A stretch of DNA of 31,354 bases, taken from positions 1 to 31,354 of the forward strand of contig CAKPBH010000014.1 in the NCBI GenBank assembly GCA_934140355.1, written 5' to 3'. The notes beneath the pieces were generated by a model that made no database searches, was not told the origin of the DNA, and worked only from the letters and a program-made list of their open reading frames with translations. Below are positions 21,135-28,744 of this stretch, in pieces. How positions within the stretch are numbered: position 1 is the first letter of the stretch; every line of letters starts with the position of its first letter. A program made the position numbers and the translations under genes. The stretch comes from an uncultured Bacilli bacterium. Lineage in GTDB: Bacteria; Bacillota_I; Bacilli_A; RF39; UBA660.

Positions 21135-21225
21135 ACTTTGTGTTATAATTAATGACGTGGCAATTCGATGACTTGTTTGGTTATGATTGCAATTACACAA
21201 ATTATCAAGAAAGGAAGATGAAAAA
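21122..21225 (+). promoter_or_regulatory. rplS promoter and structured leader
   Basis: TTGCAA (21122-21127), 16 nt and TATAAT (21144-21149) form a strong promoter that overlaps the end of tcdA. The ~70-nt leader contains an inverted repeat GCAAT (21160-21164)/ATTGC (21186-21190) before GAAAGGA. An L19 leader autoregulatory RNA is known in Firmicutes; this position fits, but I could not match a consensus structure. Confidence 0.55.
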
Positions 21226-21585
21226 ATGAATTTAATCGATAAGATTACTGCAAAACAGATTAATCCTAATGTACCAGAATTTAGAGTAGGTGATACGGTA
21301 ACTGTAGGTTGTCAAATTAAAGACTTTAGAAATGGTAAAGAAGTTAATAGAATTCAAAATTTTACTGGTATTGTTATTTCTCGTAAGGGAACAGGAGTGT
21401 CTGAAACTTTTACAGTTAGAGCTGTTTATAGTGGTGTTGGTGTTGAAAAAACTTTTCCAGTAAATAGTCCTAGAGTTGATTCTATTACTGTTGTTAAGAA
21501 AGGGAAAGTTAGACGTGCTAAGTTATATTTCTTACGTACTAGAAAGCGTCAATACAAAATTAAAGAGAGTAGAAAAAATAGATAA
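21226..21585 (+). CDS. rplS: Ribosomal protein bL19
   Basis: Component of the 50S subunit near the 30S interface (119 aa, normal length about 115). Characteristic segments are IPEFRVGDTV-like VPEFRVGDTVTVGCQI, RIQNFTGIVISRKGTGVSETFTVR, GVGVEKTFPVNSPRVDSI and the C-terminal RAKLYFLRTRKRQYKIKE. ATG 21226 with AAGGAAG upstream is preferred over an in-frame TTG at 21187, which would add 13 non-family residues and lies in the leader hairpin. Its usual neighbours rpsP, rimM and trmD are absent here. Confidence 0.95.
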   Translation: MNLIDKITAKQINPNVPEFRVGDTVTVGCQIKDFRNGKEVNRIQNFTGIVISRKGTGVSETFTVRAVYSGVGVEKTFPVNSPRVDSITVVKKGKVRRAKLYFLRTRKRQYKIKESRKNR

Positions 21586-21592
21586 CTTGAAA

Positions 21593-21623
21593 AGTGATAG
21601 CCTTTGGTTATTGCTTTTTCTTT
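21593..21623 (+). terminator. rplS terminator, whose U-tract is the MITE target
   Basis: AGTGATAGCC (21593-21602) pairs with GGTTATTGCT (21606-21615), 10 bp with several G-U pairs, followed by TTTTCTTT. This T-tract is exactly the 8-bp sequence duplicated around MITE copy 2. Confidence 0.7.
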
Positions 21624-21816
21624 GTTACAGTCCAGTCAAGATAAAATAAGGAGTAAAATGTTGTTTCTACAAAAAATAGTCCGAAAGCAGTAAAGAAGGT
21701 TGAAATGTAGTCAAAAAATTTATTTTTTTCATTCATGGATATATTTTCAAAATATCAAGTTTATTTTTTTTATGAGGATTTATTTGCAATATTCATTTCT
21801 TTGACTGAACTGTAAC
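21624..21816 (+). mobile_element. MITE-like element copy 2
   Basis: 193-bp element with ends GTTACAGTCCAGTCA and TGACTGAACTGTAAC (one internal mismatch pair region). It is flanked by perfect 8-bp duplications TTTTCTTT (21616-21623 and 21817-21824). It aligns with copies 1 (inverted) and 3 (same orientation). There is no ORF. Each end carries TTGACT pointing outward, a potential -35 hexamer, though no -10 is correctly placed next to this copy. Confidence 0.88.
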
Positions 21817-21846
21817 TTTTCTTTTTGGAAAAATAGAGTAGAGTAA

Positions 21847-21875
21847 TTGACTTTCATTTTGAGAATTAGTATAAT
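21847..21875 (+). promoter_or_regulatory. Promoter of lepB-mtaB
   Basis: TTGACT (21847-21852), 17 nt and consensus TATAAT (21870-21875). It lies just outside MITE copy 2, which separates it from rplS. Confidence 0.75.
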
Positions 21876-21943
21876 TAGTTTAGTTTTTGTGATAAAAGGG
21901 ACATGATACTCTTTTCGTATTTTATTGATTTGGAGTTGATTTG

Positions 21944-22471
21944 ATGAAAAAGTTTTTTAAGGAATGGGGTCCTTATTTTGTTATTATTGTTGTAGTAGTT
22001 TTAATCAGAACTTATATTGTTACACCTGTTATCGTTCGGGGGGATTCTATGTATGATACTCTAAAGGATGGGGAAGTACTTTTTTTAGGAAAGATTAATT
22101 ATCGTTTAAAAGAAATAGAACGATTTGATATTGTGGTGATTAAGGATTTAGATGGAGATGCTATTATTAAGAGGGTAATTGGACTTCCAGGAGATAATAT
22201 TGAATATAAAGATGATGTTTTGTATATTAATGGTAAAGCTTATAATAAAAAATTTACTAGTGATGTAACTGAAGATTTTACTTTAGAAGAAATTTGTGAA
22301 ATTCATCAAGTTGGATGCGTAGATAAAATCCCTGATGATATGTATTTGGTTTTAGGGGATAATCGTGATGTTTCGGCTGATTCTAGAGTTAAAGGTTTAA
22401 TTAAGAAAAGTCAAATCAAAGGAAAAGCTATTTTTAGGTTATGGCCGTTGAAGAAATTTGGGGTTCTTTAG
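21944..22471 (+). CDS. lepB: Type I signal peptidase
   Basis: Membrane serine protease that removes signal peptides from exported proteins. It has 175 aa from ATG 21944 (GGAG 9-12 nt upstream). One N-terminal membrane helix (about 9-28) is followed by catalytic S35 (RGDSM) and K76 (IIKRVIGLPGD), the Ser-Lys dyad of the bacterial P-type. The conserved LGDNRDVSADSR motif is near 135-146. It is not of the Ser-His SipW/ER type, so whether it processes the TasA-like proteins is open. It is probably co-transcribed with mtaB, 45 nt downstream. Confidence 0.93.
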   Translation: MKKFFKEWGPYFVIIVVVVLIRTYIVTPVIVRGDSMYDTLKDGEVLFLGKINYRLKEIERFDIVVIKDLDGDAIIKRVIGLPGDNIEYKDDVLYINGKAYNKKFTSDVTEDFTLEEICEIHQVGCVDKIPDDMYLVLGDNRDVSADSRVKGLIKKSQIKGKAIFRLWPLKKFGVL

Positions 22472-22516
22472 ATTTAGTTTTCTTTTTTTCTTTTTGGAGG
22501 ATTTGAGGTGTAAAAA

Positions 22517-23803
22517 ATGAGAGTTGGAATATATACTTTAGGATGTAAGGTCAATCTTTATGAGAGTGAATATGTAGAAGAACTTTTGAAAAATCATGGT
22601 TATGAGATTGTTCCTTTTACGGATAGTGCGGATATTTATATTATTAATACTTGTAGTGTTACGAATGATGCGGATAAAAAGTCCAGGAAAATGATTCATC
22701 AGGCTAGAAAAAGGAATGATAAGGCTATTGTTGTTGTGATGGGATGTTATAGTCAAACTCATGCAGATAGTATTGATGCTGATATTATTATTGGTTCTAA
22801 GGATAAGGGGAGGGTTTTAACCTATTTGTCTGATTATTTGCAAGAAAAGAGAGTAATTAAAAATTTAGATGATGTTCGAGAGAATGTTTCTTTTGAGGAT
22901 ATGACGATTCATCATTTTGATAATCATACACGAGCATTTGTGAAAATTCAAGATGGATGTAATGCTTTTTGTAGTTATTGTATTATTCCTTATGCAAGAG
23001 GAGCGGCGCGTAGTAAACGATATGAAGATGTTGTTTTTGAGGTTGAACAGTTGGTTTCTAATGGGTATCAAGAAATTGTTTTAACAGGGATTCATACAGG
23101 GAGATATGGTGAAGATTTGGAGAATATGAATTTGGAAAAATTGCTTCGAAGATTAATTCAAATTCCTAATTTATATCGAATTCGTCTTTCTTCGATTGAG
23201 GTGAATGAGATTACGGATGGAATTATTGATGTTATTAAGAGTTCAAAAATTATTGCACGGCATTTGCATATTCCTTTACAAAGTGGTAGCGATAAAATTC
23301 TAAGAAAAATGAATCGAAGGTATAATGTTCAAGATTTTATGAATAAGGTTGTAAAAATTCGAGAAAATATTTCTGATGTTTCTTTGACTACAGATTTGAT
23401 TGTTGGTTTTCCTGGAGAAACGGAGGAGGATTTTAAGGATACACTTGCTACTTTACAGAAAATTGGCTTTACGAAGATTCATACTTTTCCTTATTCTAAA
23501 AGAGAAGGAACACCCGCTAGTGTTATGGAAAATCAAGTTGATGGTGTTGTAAAAAAAAGAAGGGTGAAGGAAGTTTTAAAATTATCTTCTTGTTTGGAAC
23601 ATCAATTTTATTTAAAATACTTAAATCAAACATTAGATGGTTTAAGTGAATGTTATAAAGATGGGAAAGTTTCTGTTTTAACTAGTAATTATATTCAGGT
23701 ATTGGTTTCTAATGAAATTCCAAATAATAAGAGAGTGCTTGTTAAAATTACGGATGTTTTAGATGATAATCAAGTGTTTGGGGAAGTTATTGAAAAAAGG
23801 TAA
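22517..23803 (+). CDS. mtaB: tRNA t6A37 methylthiotransferase MtaB
   Basis: Radical-SAM enzyme that adds a methylthio group to t6A37, giving ms2t6A. It has 428 aa in three parts. The N-terminal MTTase domain has cluster cysteines C10, C46 and C77 (TLGCKVN, NTCSVT, MGCYSQ). The radical-SAM domain has CxxxCxxC C148-C152-C155 (CNAFCSYCIIPYARG) and LHIPLQSGS. A short C-terminal TRAM domain (about 365-428) completes it. The GCKVNLYES opening and overall length are typical of the MtaB/YqeV clade rather than MiaB. It follows lepB in a likely operon; its stop codon is inside the terminator stem. Confidence 0.93.
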   Translation: MRVGIYTLGCKVNLYESEYVEELLKNHGYEIVPFTDSADIYIINTCSVTNDADKKSRKMIHQARKRNDKAIVVVMGCYSQTHADSIDADIIIGSKDKGRVLTYLSDYLQEKRVIKNLDDVRENVSFEDMTIHHFDNHTRAFVKIQDGCNAFCSYCIIPYARGAARSKRYEDVVFEVEQLVSNGYQEIVLTGIHTGRYGEDLENMNLEKLLRRLIQIPNLYRIRLSSIEVNEITDGIIDVIKSSKIIARHLHIPLQSGSDKILRKMNRRYNVQDFMNKVVKIRENISDVSLTTDLIVGFPGETEEDFKDTLATLQKIGFTKIHTFPYSKREGTPASVMENQVDGVVKKRRVKEVLKLSSCLEHQFYLKYLNQTLDGLSECYKDGKVSVLTSNYIQVLVSNEIPNNKRVLVKITDVLDDNQVFGEVIEKR

Positions 23804-23820
23804 TGAAAATTGCCTTTTTT
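23793..23820 (+). terminator. Terminator of mtaB, containing the stop codon
   Basis: AAAAAAGGTAAT (23793-23804) pairs with ATTGCCTTTTTT (23809-23820), 12 bp with one G-U pair and a GAAA loop. The mtaB TAA is at 23801-23803 inside the stem. Confidence 0.85.
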
Positions 23821-23855
23821 GTGTACAGTGATTTTGTCAATCATTATAATTATTG

Positions 23856-23884
23856 TTGAACATAAGTATTTTTTATTATATAAT
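23856..23884 (+). promoter_or_regulatory. Promoter of cdsA-rseP
   Basis: TTGAAC (23856-23861), 17 nt and TATAAT (23879-23884), giving a start near 23891, 17 nt before ATG 23908. Confidence 0.7.
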
Positions 23885-23907
23885 TGAAGTAGAAGGTGTG
23901 TGTAGAA

Positions 23908-24693
23908 ATGAAAAAGAGAACTTTTAGTGCAGTTATTTTATTAGGAATATTGATTGGTTCAGTATTTTTGGGGTACAAAGTATTTGGCTTGGTAATGCTC
24001 GTTGCTTCTATGTTAGGGTATCATGAGTTATTTCAAATTAAATATGGGGACAGACGACAGAATATTGCTATGATTCAGTTATTGGGATATTTTAGTTTGA
24101 TTTTGTTGGTTCTTAATAATATCCTTTTTTCGTTAGATAGTAATTTGCTTGTTGTTTTGCCTATTTTAGCGCTTACGATTCCGGTTGTTTTTTATCGGGA
24201 TTATGATATTTATAATATTAATGATGCTTTTTATATTATGGGATGTGTTTTCTTTTTAGGATTTAGTTTTCATAATATTGCTTTTATGGCAAAGATGGAT
24301 ATTTATAAGTGTATTTTAATTTTTTTGATTGCTTTTACGACAGATACATATGCTTATATTGGAGGAAGGTTGATAGGACGTCATCCTTTAACGGAGATAT
24401 CGCCTAAAAAAACGGTTGAGGGAAGCATTATTGGTACGGTGATGGGATGCGCTATTGGAAGTGTTTATTATAATTTAGCCATTGGAGGACTTGATGTTTT
24501 TTCTATGATTCTTCTTTGTCTTGCTTTGACTATTTTATCAGAAATTGGAGATTTGGTGATGAGTAGCATTAAAAGATATTTTCATAAGAAAGATTATTCT
24601 AATTTAATTCCAGGACATGGGGGAATAATGGATCGCTTTGATAGTGTTTTATTTGTTTCTTTAGGGCTTAGTATTATTATTTCATTATTATAG
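23908..24693 (+). CDS. cdsA: Phosphatidate cytidylyltransferase
   Basis: Integral-membrane enzyme making CDP-diacylglycerol from phosphatidic acid and CTP, the entry to phospholipid synthesis. It has 261 aa from ATG 23908 and about eight membrane helices. The signature SxxKRxxxxKDxxxLIPGHGGxxDRxD is clear near the C-terminus (SSIKRYFHKKDYSNLIPGHG, then GIMDRFDS). Upstream are TDTYAYIGGRLIGRHPL and SPKKTVEG, also typical. A GTG at 23896 could add four residues but overlaps the ribosome-binding site. It is followed by rseP after 13 nt, the classic pairing. Confidence 0.95.
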   Translation: MKKRTFSAVILLGILIGSVFLGYKVFGLVMLVASMLGYHELFQIKYGDRRQNIAMIQLLGYFSLILLVLNNILFSLDSNLLVVLPILALTIPVVFYRDYDIYNINDAFYIMGCVFFLGFSFHNIAFMAKMDIYKCILIFLIAFTTDTYAYIGGRLIGRHPLTEISPKKTVEGSIIGTVMGCAIGSVYYNLAIGGLDVFSMILLCLALTILSEIGDLVMSSIKRYFHKKDYSNLIPGHGGIMDRFDSVLFVSLGLSIIISLL

Positions 24694-24706
24694 GTAGGAG
24701 GAATTT

Positions 24707-25759
24707 ATGTTAAGTTTAGTTTTATTTATTATTATTTTAGGAACAATTGTTTTGATTCATGAGTTGGGTCATTTCTTGTTTGCTAAGTTATTTAATGTTT
24801 ATGTGTATGAGTATTCTATTGGTATGGGGAAAAAGATTTTTTCTAAGAAACCTAAGAATAGTGAGACTGAGTATAATATTCGTCTGTTTCCCATTGGCGG
24901 TTTTGTTCGGCTTGCTGGGGAAGAAGGAGAAGATGGGGATAATGAGGTTCCTTTAGAGAGAAAACTTTATCGAAAAGGTTTTTGGCAAAGATTATTGATT
25001 TTCTTTATGGGTCCGGGTTTTAATATGTTACTTGCTCTTGTTACTTTATTTGTAATGTGTCTTCTTTTTAGTGGGAATCTTGCTACTTTAGAGGTCGATA
25101 AGTTACCACAAAAATATCCAGCTTATCAAGCTGGGCTTAGAGATGGCGATACTATTCTTTCTGTTAATGGAGAGAAGGTTTCTACTTGGACACAAGCAAG
25201 ATTAAAAATTGCTACTTCTCAGGAAGGAAGTTCTATTCGATTTAAAGTTCGAGATAAAAATGGAATGACTAAAAATATTAAAGTTACGCCTAAACATGAA
25301 AAAGATGATGATGGTGCGGATAAGTATGTTTATGGAGTAAATAGCAAAACGGTTAAAATGAGTGGTTTTGTTGGTAGTTTAAAATATTCTTTTTTAGAGA
25401 CTAAAGATATTATTTTATCGATGGGAACTACTTTAAAATATTTATTTACTGGGAAACTTGGCGTGAATGATTTATCTGGTCCAGTTGGAATTTATGAGGT
25501 CGTTGATGAACAAGCACAGTATGGAATTGATAGTTTACTTTATTTAATGGCTTATTTAAGTATTAATGTTGGTGTTGTTAATTTGGTTCCATTTCCGGCT
25601 TTTGATGGAGGACATATTTTGTTCTTGTTGATTGAGAAAATTCGGAGAAAGCCTGTTTCTTCTAATGTGGAGGCTACTATTACTGGGGTTGGATTTATTT
25701 GTATTATTCTTTTGATGATTTATGTGACTTGTCATGATGTTATTAATTTAATTCATTAG
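24707..25759 (+). CDS. rseP: Site-2 intramembrane metalloprotease RseP/RasP
   Basis: Zinc protease cutting transmembrane segments, such as anti-sigma factors and signal-peptide remnants. It has 350 aa. H18-E19-x-x-H22 in helix 1 (IHELGHFLFAK) is the zinc site. A single PDZ domain (about 125-200) contains YQAGLRDGDTILSVNGEKV. NLVPFPAFDGGHI near 290 contributes the third zinc ligand, Asp. AGGAGG precedes the ATG. It sits in the usual cdsA-rseP order, but proS and polC, which often follow, are absent. It ends in a strong terminator. Confidence 0.95.
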   Translation: MLSLVLFIIILGTIVLIHELGHFLFAKLFNVYVYEYSIGMGKKIFSKKPKNSETEYNIRLFPIGGFVRLAGEEGEDGDNEVPLERKLYRKGFWQRLLIFFMGPGFNMLLALVTLFVMCLLFSGNLATLEVDKLPQKYPAYQAGLRDGDTILSVNGEKVSTWTQARLKIATSQEGSSIRFKVRDKNGMTKNIKVTPKHEKDDDGADKYVYGVNSKTVKMSGFVGSLKYSFLETKDIILSMGTTLKYLFTGKLGVNDLSGPVGIYEVVDEQAQYGIDSLLYLMAYLSINVGVVNLVPFPAFDGGHILFLLIEKIRRKPVSSNVEATITGVGFICIILLMIYVTCHDVINLIH

Positions 25760-25784
25760 GAACTCTTTTTTGAGTTCTTTTTTT
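25760..25784 (+). terminator. Terminator of cdsA-rseP
   Basis: GAACTC (25760-25765) and GAGTTC (25772-25777) form a stem directly after the rseP stop, followed by seven T. Confidence 0.85.
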
Positions 25785-25855
25785 ATACTTTCTTTTATTT
25801 TTCTTTCTATTTAGAAATTCTTATGATATACTTTAGGTGTTAGGAGTGATATAGG

Positions 25856-26638
25856 ATGAAAAAGAGAAAAAGTGGGATAGGGAAGATTTTACTTGGAATA
25901 GGAATTCTATTTCTGGTATTTGTTTTATTTATTTTCTATTTGGTATTTCAAGATTTGAGACAAGAAGATATTTTGAAGCAAGAGATTGTGAATGTAAGTA
26001 ATTTAGATTTGGCACGGGATGATTATAAAATTGTTGTTAAGACTAAGGGAGATTATGCTTATGTTGAGGAAGCAATTAAGAAGTATTATAAGGAATTATC
26101 TGATTATGTTAAATTGTTGAATCGATATTCACAAATGGAGGATATTAGTGATATATTATCCGTTAATTCTTTAGAATTAGAAAGGCCTTATTTTAAGGAG
26201 GGACATAAAAAAATTATTGAAGAAAAAAAGAATACTGTTGATTCTATTCGAAATATTGCAAATCTTTGTGATGAAGGGACAATTAAAGGATTGATTAGTC
26301 GGGAAAAAGTGGATGATTATTATTATGATTTGTTTTTAGAGATGATGTATACAGAGGATGATTTAAAGGAGTTTAGAGCGTTAAAAGATGAGATGCAACA
26401 ATTGGCTGATGATTTAGAGAAATTTTTAGATAAAATGGATGAGACGTTGAATTTTTTAGAAAAGAATAATGATTCTTGGTTTACGGAAGGGAATTTGATT
26501 TATTTTAATACTGAGGCGTTGATTCAGGAATATAATAGTCTTTACTCTGAGTTGGGGGATTTGAGTGATAAGTTAAGTCAAGAAGTTCAGGAAGATAATC
26601 AAGACAGTCAAGATAGGGGTACTGATAATAAAGTTTAG
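25856..26638 (+). CDS. Membrane-anchored extracytoplasmic helical protein, unknown
   Basis: I do not recognise this gene (260 aa). It has a basic start (MKKRKSGIGK), one membrane helix (about 8-32) and then about 225 residues outside the membrane. These are acidic, strongly helical and coiled-coil-like. Landmarks are YYKELSDYVKLLNRYSQ (about 77-93), EKKNTVDSIRNIANLCDEG and EFRALKDEMQQLADDLEKFLDKMDE. The tail is Gln/Asp-rich (QEDNQDSQDRGTDNKV). It has a single cysteine. GGAGTGAT lies upstream of the ATG, and TGA-TATACT (25825-25832) is a likely extended -10. It is convergent with the NlpC/P60 gene and shares a terminator with it. Confidence 0.75.
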   Translation: MKKRKSGIGKILLGIGILFLVFVLFIFYLVFQDLRQEDILKQEIVNVSNLDLARDDYKIVVKTKGDYAYVEEAIKKYYKELSDYVKLLNRYSQMEDISDILSVNSLELERPYFKEGHKKIIEEKKNTVDSIRNIANLCDEGTIKGLISREKVDDYYYDLFLEMMYTEDDLKEFRALKDEMQQLADDLEKFLDKMDETLNFLEKNNDSWFTEGNLIYFNTEALIQEYNSLYSELGDLSDKLSQEVQEDNQDSQDRGTDNKV

Positions 26639-26663
26639 GAACTATAAAAATTATAGTTCCTTT
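26638..26663. terminator. Shared terminator between the convergent genes
   Basis: A perfect 10-bp stem GGAACTATAA (26638-26647)/TTATAGTTCC (26651-26660) with an AAA loop. It includes the last base of the plus-strand stop and the whole minus-strand stop codon (26651-26653). A TTT follows on the plus strand; the minus-strand tail is weak. Confidence 0.7.
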
Positions 26664-27142
26664 GTTAAGATGATACTACTTAAAATATTTTTGCTTCCGA
26701 CTAGAATACTTAACCAATATTCACTTAAGGGAGATGCTACTACTTTTTCTTCTTCGCTAGAGGCATGGATAAATTTATTGTCTCCAATATAAATGCCAAC
26801 ATGTCCTGGATAGCGATTGGTTGGGGTAGGACTATTATCTTCTAGAGATTGTCTATGGAAAAAGAGAATATCTCCTGGTTCTAGTAAGGGGATATATTTC
26901 TTTTTTTTGCTATCGTTTTCTTTATATTGTTTTAAGTTTCCGATAGGACTAGTCATTTGTTTGGTGGTGCTGCCTATTCCGTAACCATTTTGTTCAATAT
27001 CTATATTAAATAGTTCTTTATAAACATAAAGGGTAAGTCCTGCACAGTCGAAGCTGTCTGGTCCTGTATCTCCCCAAATATAGGATTTATTTAATTGAAT
27101 GTTTAAGAAATCAAGAATATTTTTTTGATATAATTCTTTCAT
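26651..27142 (-). CDS. NlpC/P60-family peptidase without signal peptide
   Basis: Cysteine peptidase of the NlpC/P60 papain-like fold, which usually cuts gamma-D-glutamyl-diamino acid bonds in peptidoglycan stem peptides. It has 163 aa. C33 is in GPDSFDCAGLT, and H114 (YPGHVGIYIG) and H126 (FIHAS) supply the remaining active-site region. PGDILFFH is the usual preceding strand. Unlike most family members it has no signal peptide, membrane helix or binding domain, so it may act in the cytoplasm on recycled muropeptides or leave by another route. GGAGGG lies before ATG 27142. It is divergent from popT with only 62 bp between start codons. Confidence 0.88.
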   Translation of the reverse strand: MKELYQKNILDFLNIQLNKSYIWGDTGPDSFDCAGLTLYVYKELFNIDIEQNGYGIGSTTKQMTSPIGNLKQYKENDSKKKKYIPLLEPGDILFFHRQSLEDNSPTPTNRYPGHVGIYIGDNKFIHASSEEEKVVASPLSEYWLSILVGSKNILSSIILTKEL

Positions 27143-27171
27143 AATCCCTCCAATTTATATTATGTTATTTG

Positions 27172-27199
27172 TTGTAAAAAAAGAAATAGGACATATAAT
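27172..27199 (+). promoter_or_regulatory. Promoter of popT giving a leaderless or near-leaderless mRNA
   Basis: TTGTAA (27172-27177), 16 nt and TATAAT (27194-27199). The ATG begins at 27205, only six bases after the -10, where transcription should begin. Confidence 0.6.
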
Positions 27200-27204
27200 T
27201 TAGT

Positions 27205-28014
27205 ATGAATGGTTATTTATTGATTAAGGGAATTATTATTGGAATTGCTAAGATTGTTCCAGGATTTAGTGGGGCAGTACTGATGATTTCTTTTCAACTT
27301 TATGATAGAGCAATTCATGCGATAACGAATTTTTTTTCTAATTGGAAGGAGAATTTTTGGTTCTTACTTTCTTTGGGGACTGGTGTTTTAATTGGGGTTA
27401 TTTTGTTTAGCAGGGTTATTTTGTTTTTATTAACAAGGTATTATTTTTATACTTTTTTGTTCTTTTTGGGACTGATTGTGGGAGGAATTCCTATTATTTG
27501 TCAGAATATTAAAAAGCGGTGGTGTTATTTTTATACTTTTTTGACGGTTGTTTTTATGCTTATTTCCTCTTTTCTTTTTCGAGGGGTGAATTTATTTTCG
27601 GAAAATACTTATCCATCATTTTTCCGGTTTATTTTGGGAGGATTTATGGAAGCAGTTGGTACGATTGTTCCTGGGGTTAGTTCGACGGCGCTTCTTATGT
27701 TAATTGGTGTTTATGATGATTATATGAAGGCGATTTCTTTTGTTTTTGTTCCTTCTTTATGGGAAAAAAATTTTTCTTTTTTCTTCTTTTTTGGAGTAGG
27801 TCTTTTTATTGGAATTATTCTTCTTACTTTATTGATTGAATATTTATTTCAACGAAAAAAAGAGGAGACTTATTCTGTTATATTGGGAATTTCTCTTGGT
27901 ACGATTTTGTTGCTTCTTTTTTCTTTAATTCCTTATATTAGTAGTGTATTTTCAGTAACTATGGGAGTTATACTTTTTTTTCTAGGATTTTTTCTTACTT
28001 TAAAATTGGGGTAG
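27205..28014 (+). CDS. popT: DUF368 undecaprenyl-phosphate translocase (PopT family)
   Basis: Polytopic membrane protein (269 aa) of the DUF368 family, members of which have been shown to recycle the lipid carrier undecaprenyl phosphate across the cytoplasmic membrane. The two inverted-repeat motifs are clear: IGIAKIVPGFSGAVLMISF (about 12-30) and VGTIVPGVSSTALLMLIGVYDDY (about 150-173), each with PGxS. About eight helices are visible. No strong ribosome-binding site lies at normal distance; AGGA ends 13 nt before the ATG, and no other in-frame ATG precedes the conserved motif. It suits a peptidoglycan/teichoic-acid support role beside the NlpC/P60 gene. Confidence 0.88.
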   Translation: MNGYLLIKGIIIGIAKIVPGFSGAVLMISFQLYDRAIHAITNFFSNWKENFWFLLSLGTGVLIGVILFSRVILFLLTRYYFYTFLFFLGLIVGGIPIICQNIKKRWCYFYTFLTVVFMLISSFLFRGVNLFSENTYPSFFRFILGGFMEAVGTIVPGVSSTALLMLIGVYDDYMKAISFVFVPSLWEKNFSFFFFFGVGLFIGIILLTLLIEYLFQRKKEETYSVILGISLGTILLLLFSLIPYISSVFSVTMGVILFFLGFFLTLKLG

Positions 28015-28017
28015 AAA

Positions 28018-28049
28018 AAAAGGATTATTTCTTTTTCCATAATCCTTTT
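28018..28049. terminator. Bidirectional terminator between popT and the CmpB-like gene
   Basis: AAAAGGATTAT (28018-28028) pairs perfectly with ATAATCCTTTT (28039-28049). T-runs occur on both strands. The minus-strand stop codon (28025-28027) lies in the stem. Confidence 0.85.
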
Positions 28050-28744
28050 AGTCCTCTAATTTCTTTAGAAAGGGGCATGAAGGGTTTAAAATCAATATGT
28101 GGAAAAGCATGTAATAGTCTGCTTTGAAAGATTTTATGTCCTTCAGCCATTTTTTGATTGACGAGATTTTTAAATTCTTGCGTAGAATCTTTTTTGATGT
28201 CGATATTAGAAAGGGTGTTTTTAAATCTTTTCATGATATCGACAGATAGGATGGTGTCTATTACGAAGATGATAAATAAAATTATGCTAATGATGGTTAG
28301 AACGGAAGGGTTAATTTTATTTAAAAGACTATTTAAGATAGGGTGAGTAACGTAGATGATTAGGACACCACCTAGGCCAAATAAAATGGCATTTTCTCCG
28401 CATACTCGTCCGTTTAAATTGAATTTTTTTTCGCTGTAGTCCCATAATCTGGTTTTGAATAGTTTTTCCATGATATAGCTTGTTAAGTATTCTAAGATAC
28501 TACAAATTACTACCCCTAGTAGAAAGACGGTAACAATGTTGTCTTTGTATTGTTCTAAGTAGAGAATCATTCCTAGGGAACCGTAGCCGTAGATTGGGCA
28601 ATAAGGTCCAATTAGGAAGCCTCTGTTGACAAAATGAATGGGTTTTGAATGAATACTAACAAAGAATGATTCTACGAGCCATCCAATTACGGAATAGGCA
28701 AAAAAAATCATAAAGTAATAAAAAAATGTTTGAATAATTTGCAT
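28025..28744 (-). CDS. Putative ABC-transporter type IV (CmpB-like) membrane protein
   Basis: Membrane protein (239 aa) matching the small family annotated as putative ABC-transporter type IV (ABC_trans_CmpB). About five hydrophobic helices carry the characteristic GWLVESFF (19-26), NRGFLIGPYCPIYGYGSLG (40-58), LEYLTSYIMEKLFKTRLWDYS (85-105) and NLNGRVCGENAILFGLGG. The C-terminus is cytoplasmic and charged. The transport role is a family name, not shown biochemically, and no ATPase gene is adjacent. GGAG lies about 10 nt before ATG 28744. It is convergent with popT and divergent from tmk. Confidence 0.82.
   Translation of the reverse strand: MQIIQTFFYYFMIFFAYSVIGWLVESFFVSIHSKPIHFVNRGFLIGPYCPIYGYGSLGMILYLEQYKDNIVTVFLLGVVICSILEYLTSYIMEKLFKTRLWDYSEKKFNLNGRVCGENAILFGLGGVLIIYVTHPILNSLLNKINPSVLTIISIILFIIFVIDTILSVDIMKRFKNTLSNIDIKKDSTQEFKNLVNQKMAEGHKIFQSRLLHAFPHIDFKPFMPLSKEIRGLKGLWKKK

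Noticed and set aside
21187..21225. TTG start extending rplS by 13 residues
   Set aside because: The extra residues are not part of the L19 family and the TTG lies in the leader inverted repeat; ATG 21226 has a proper Shine-Dalgarno.
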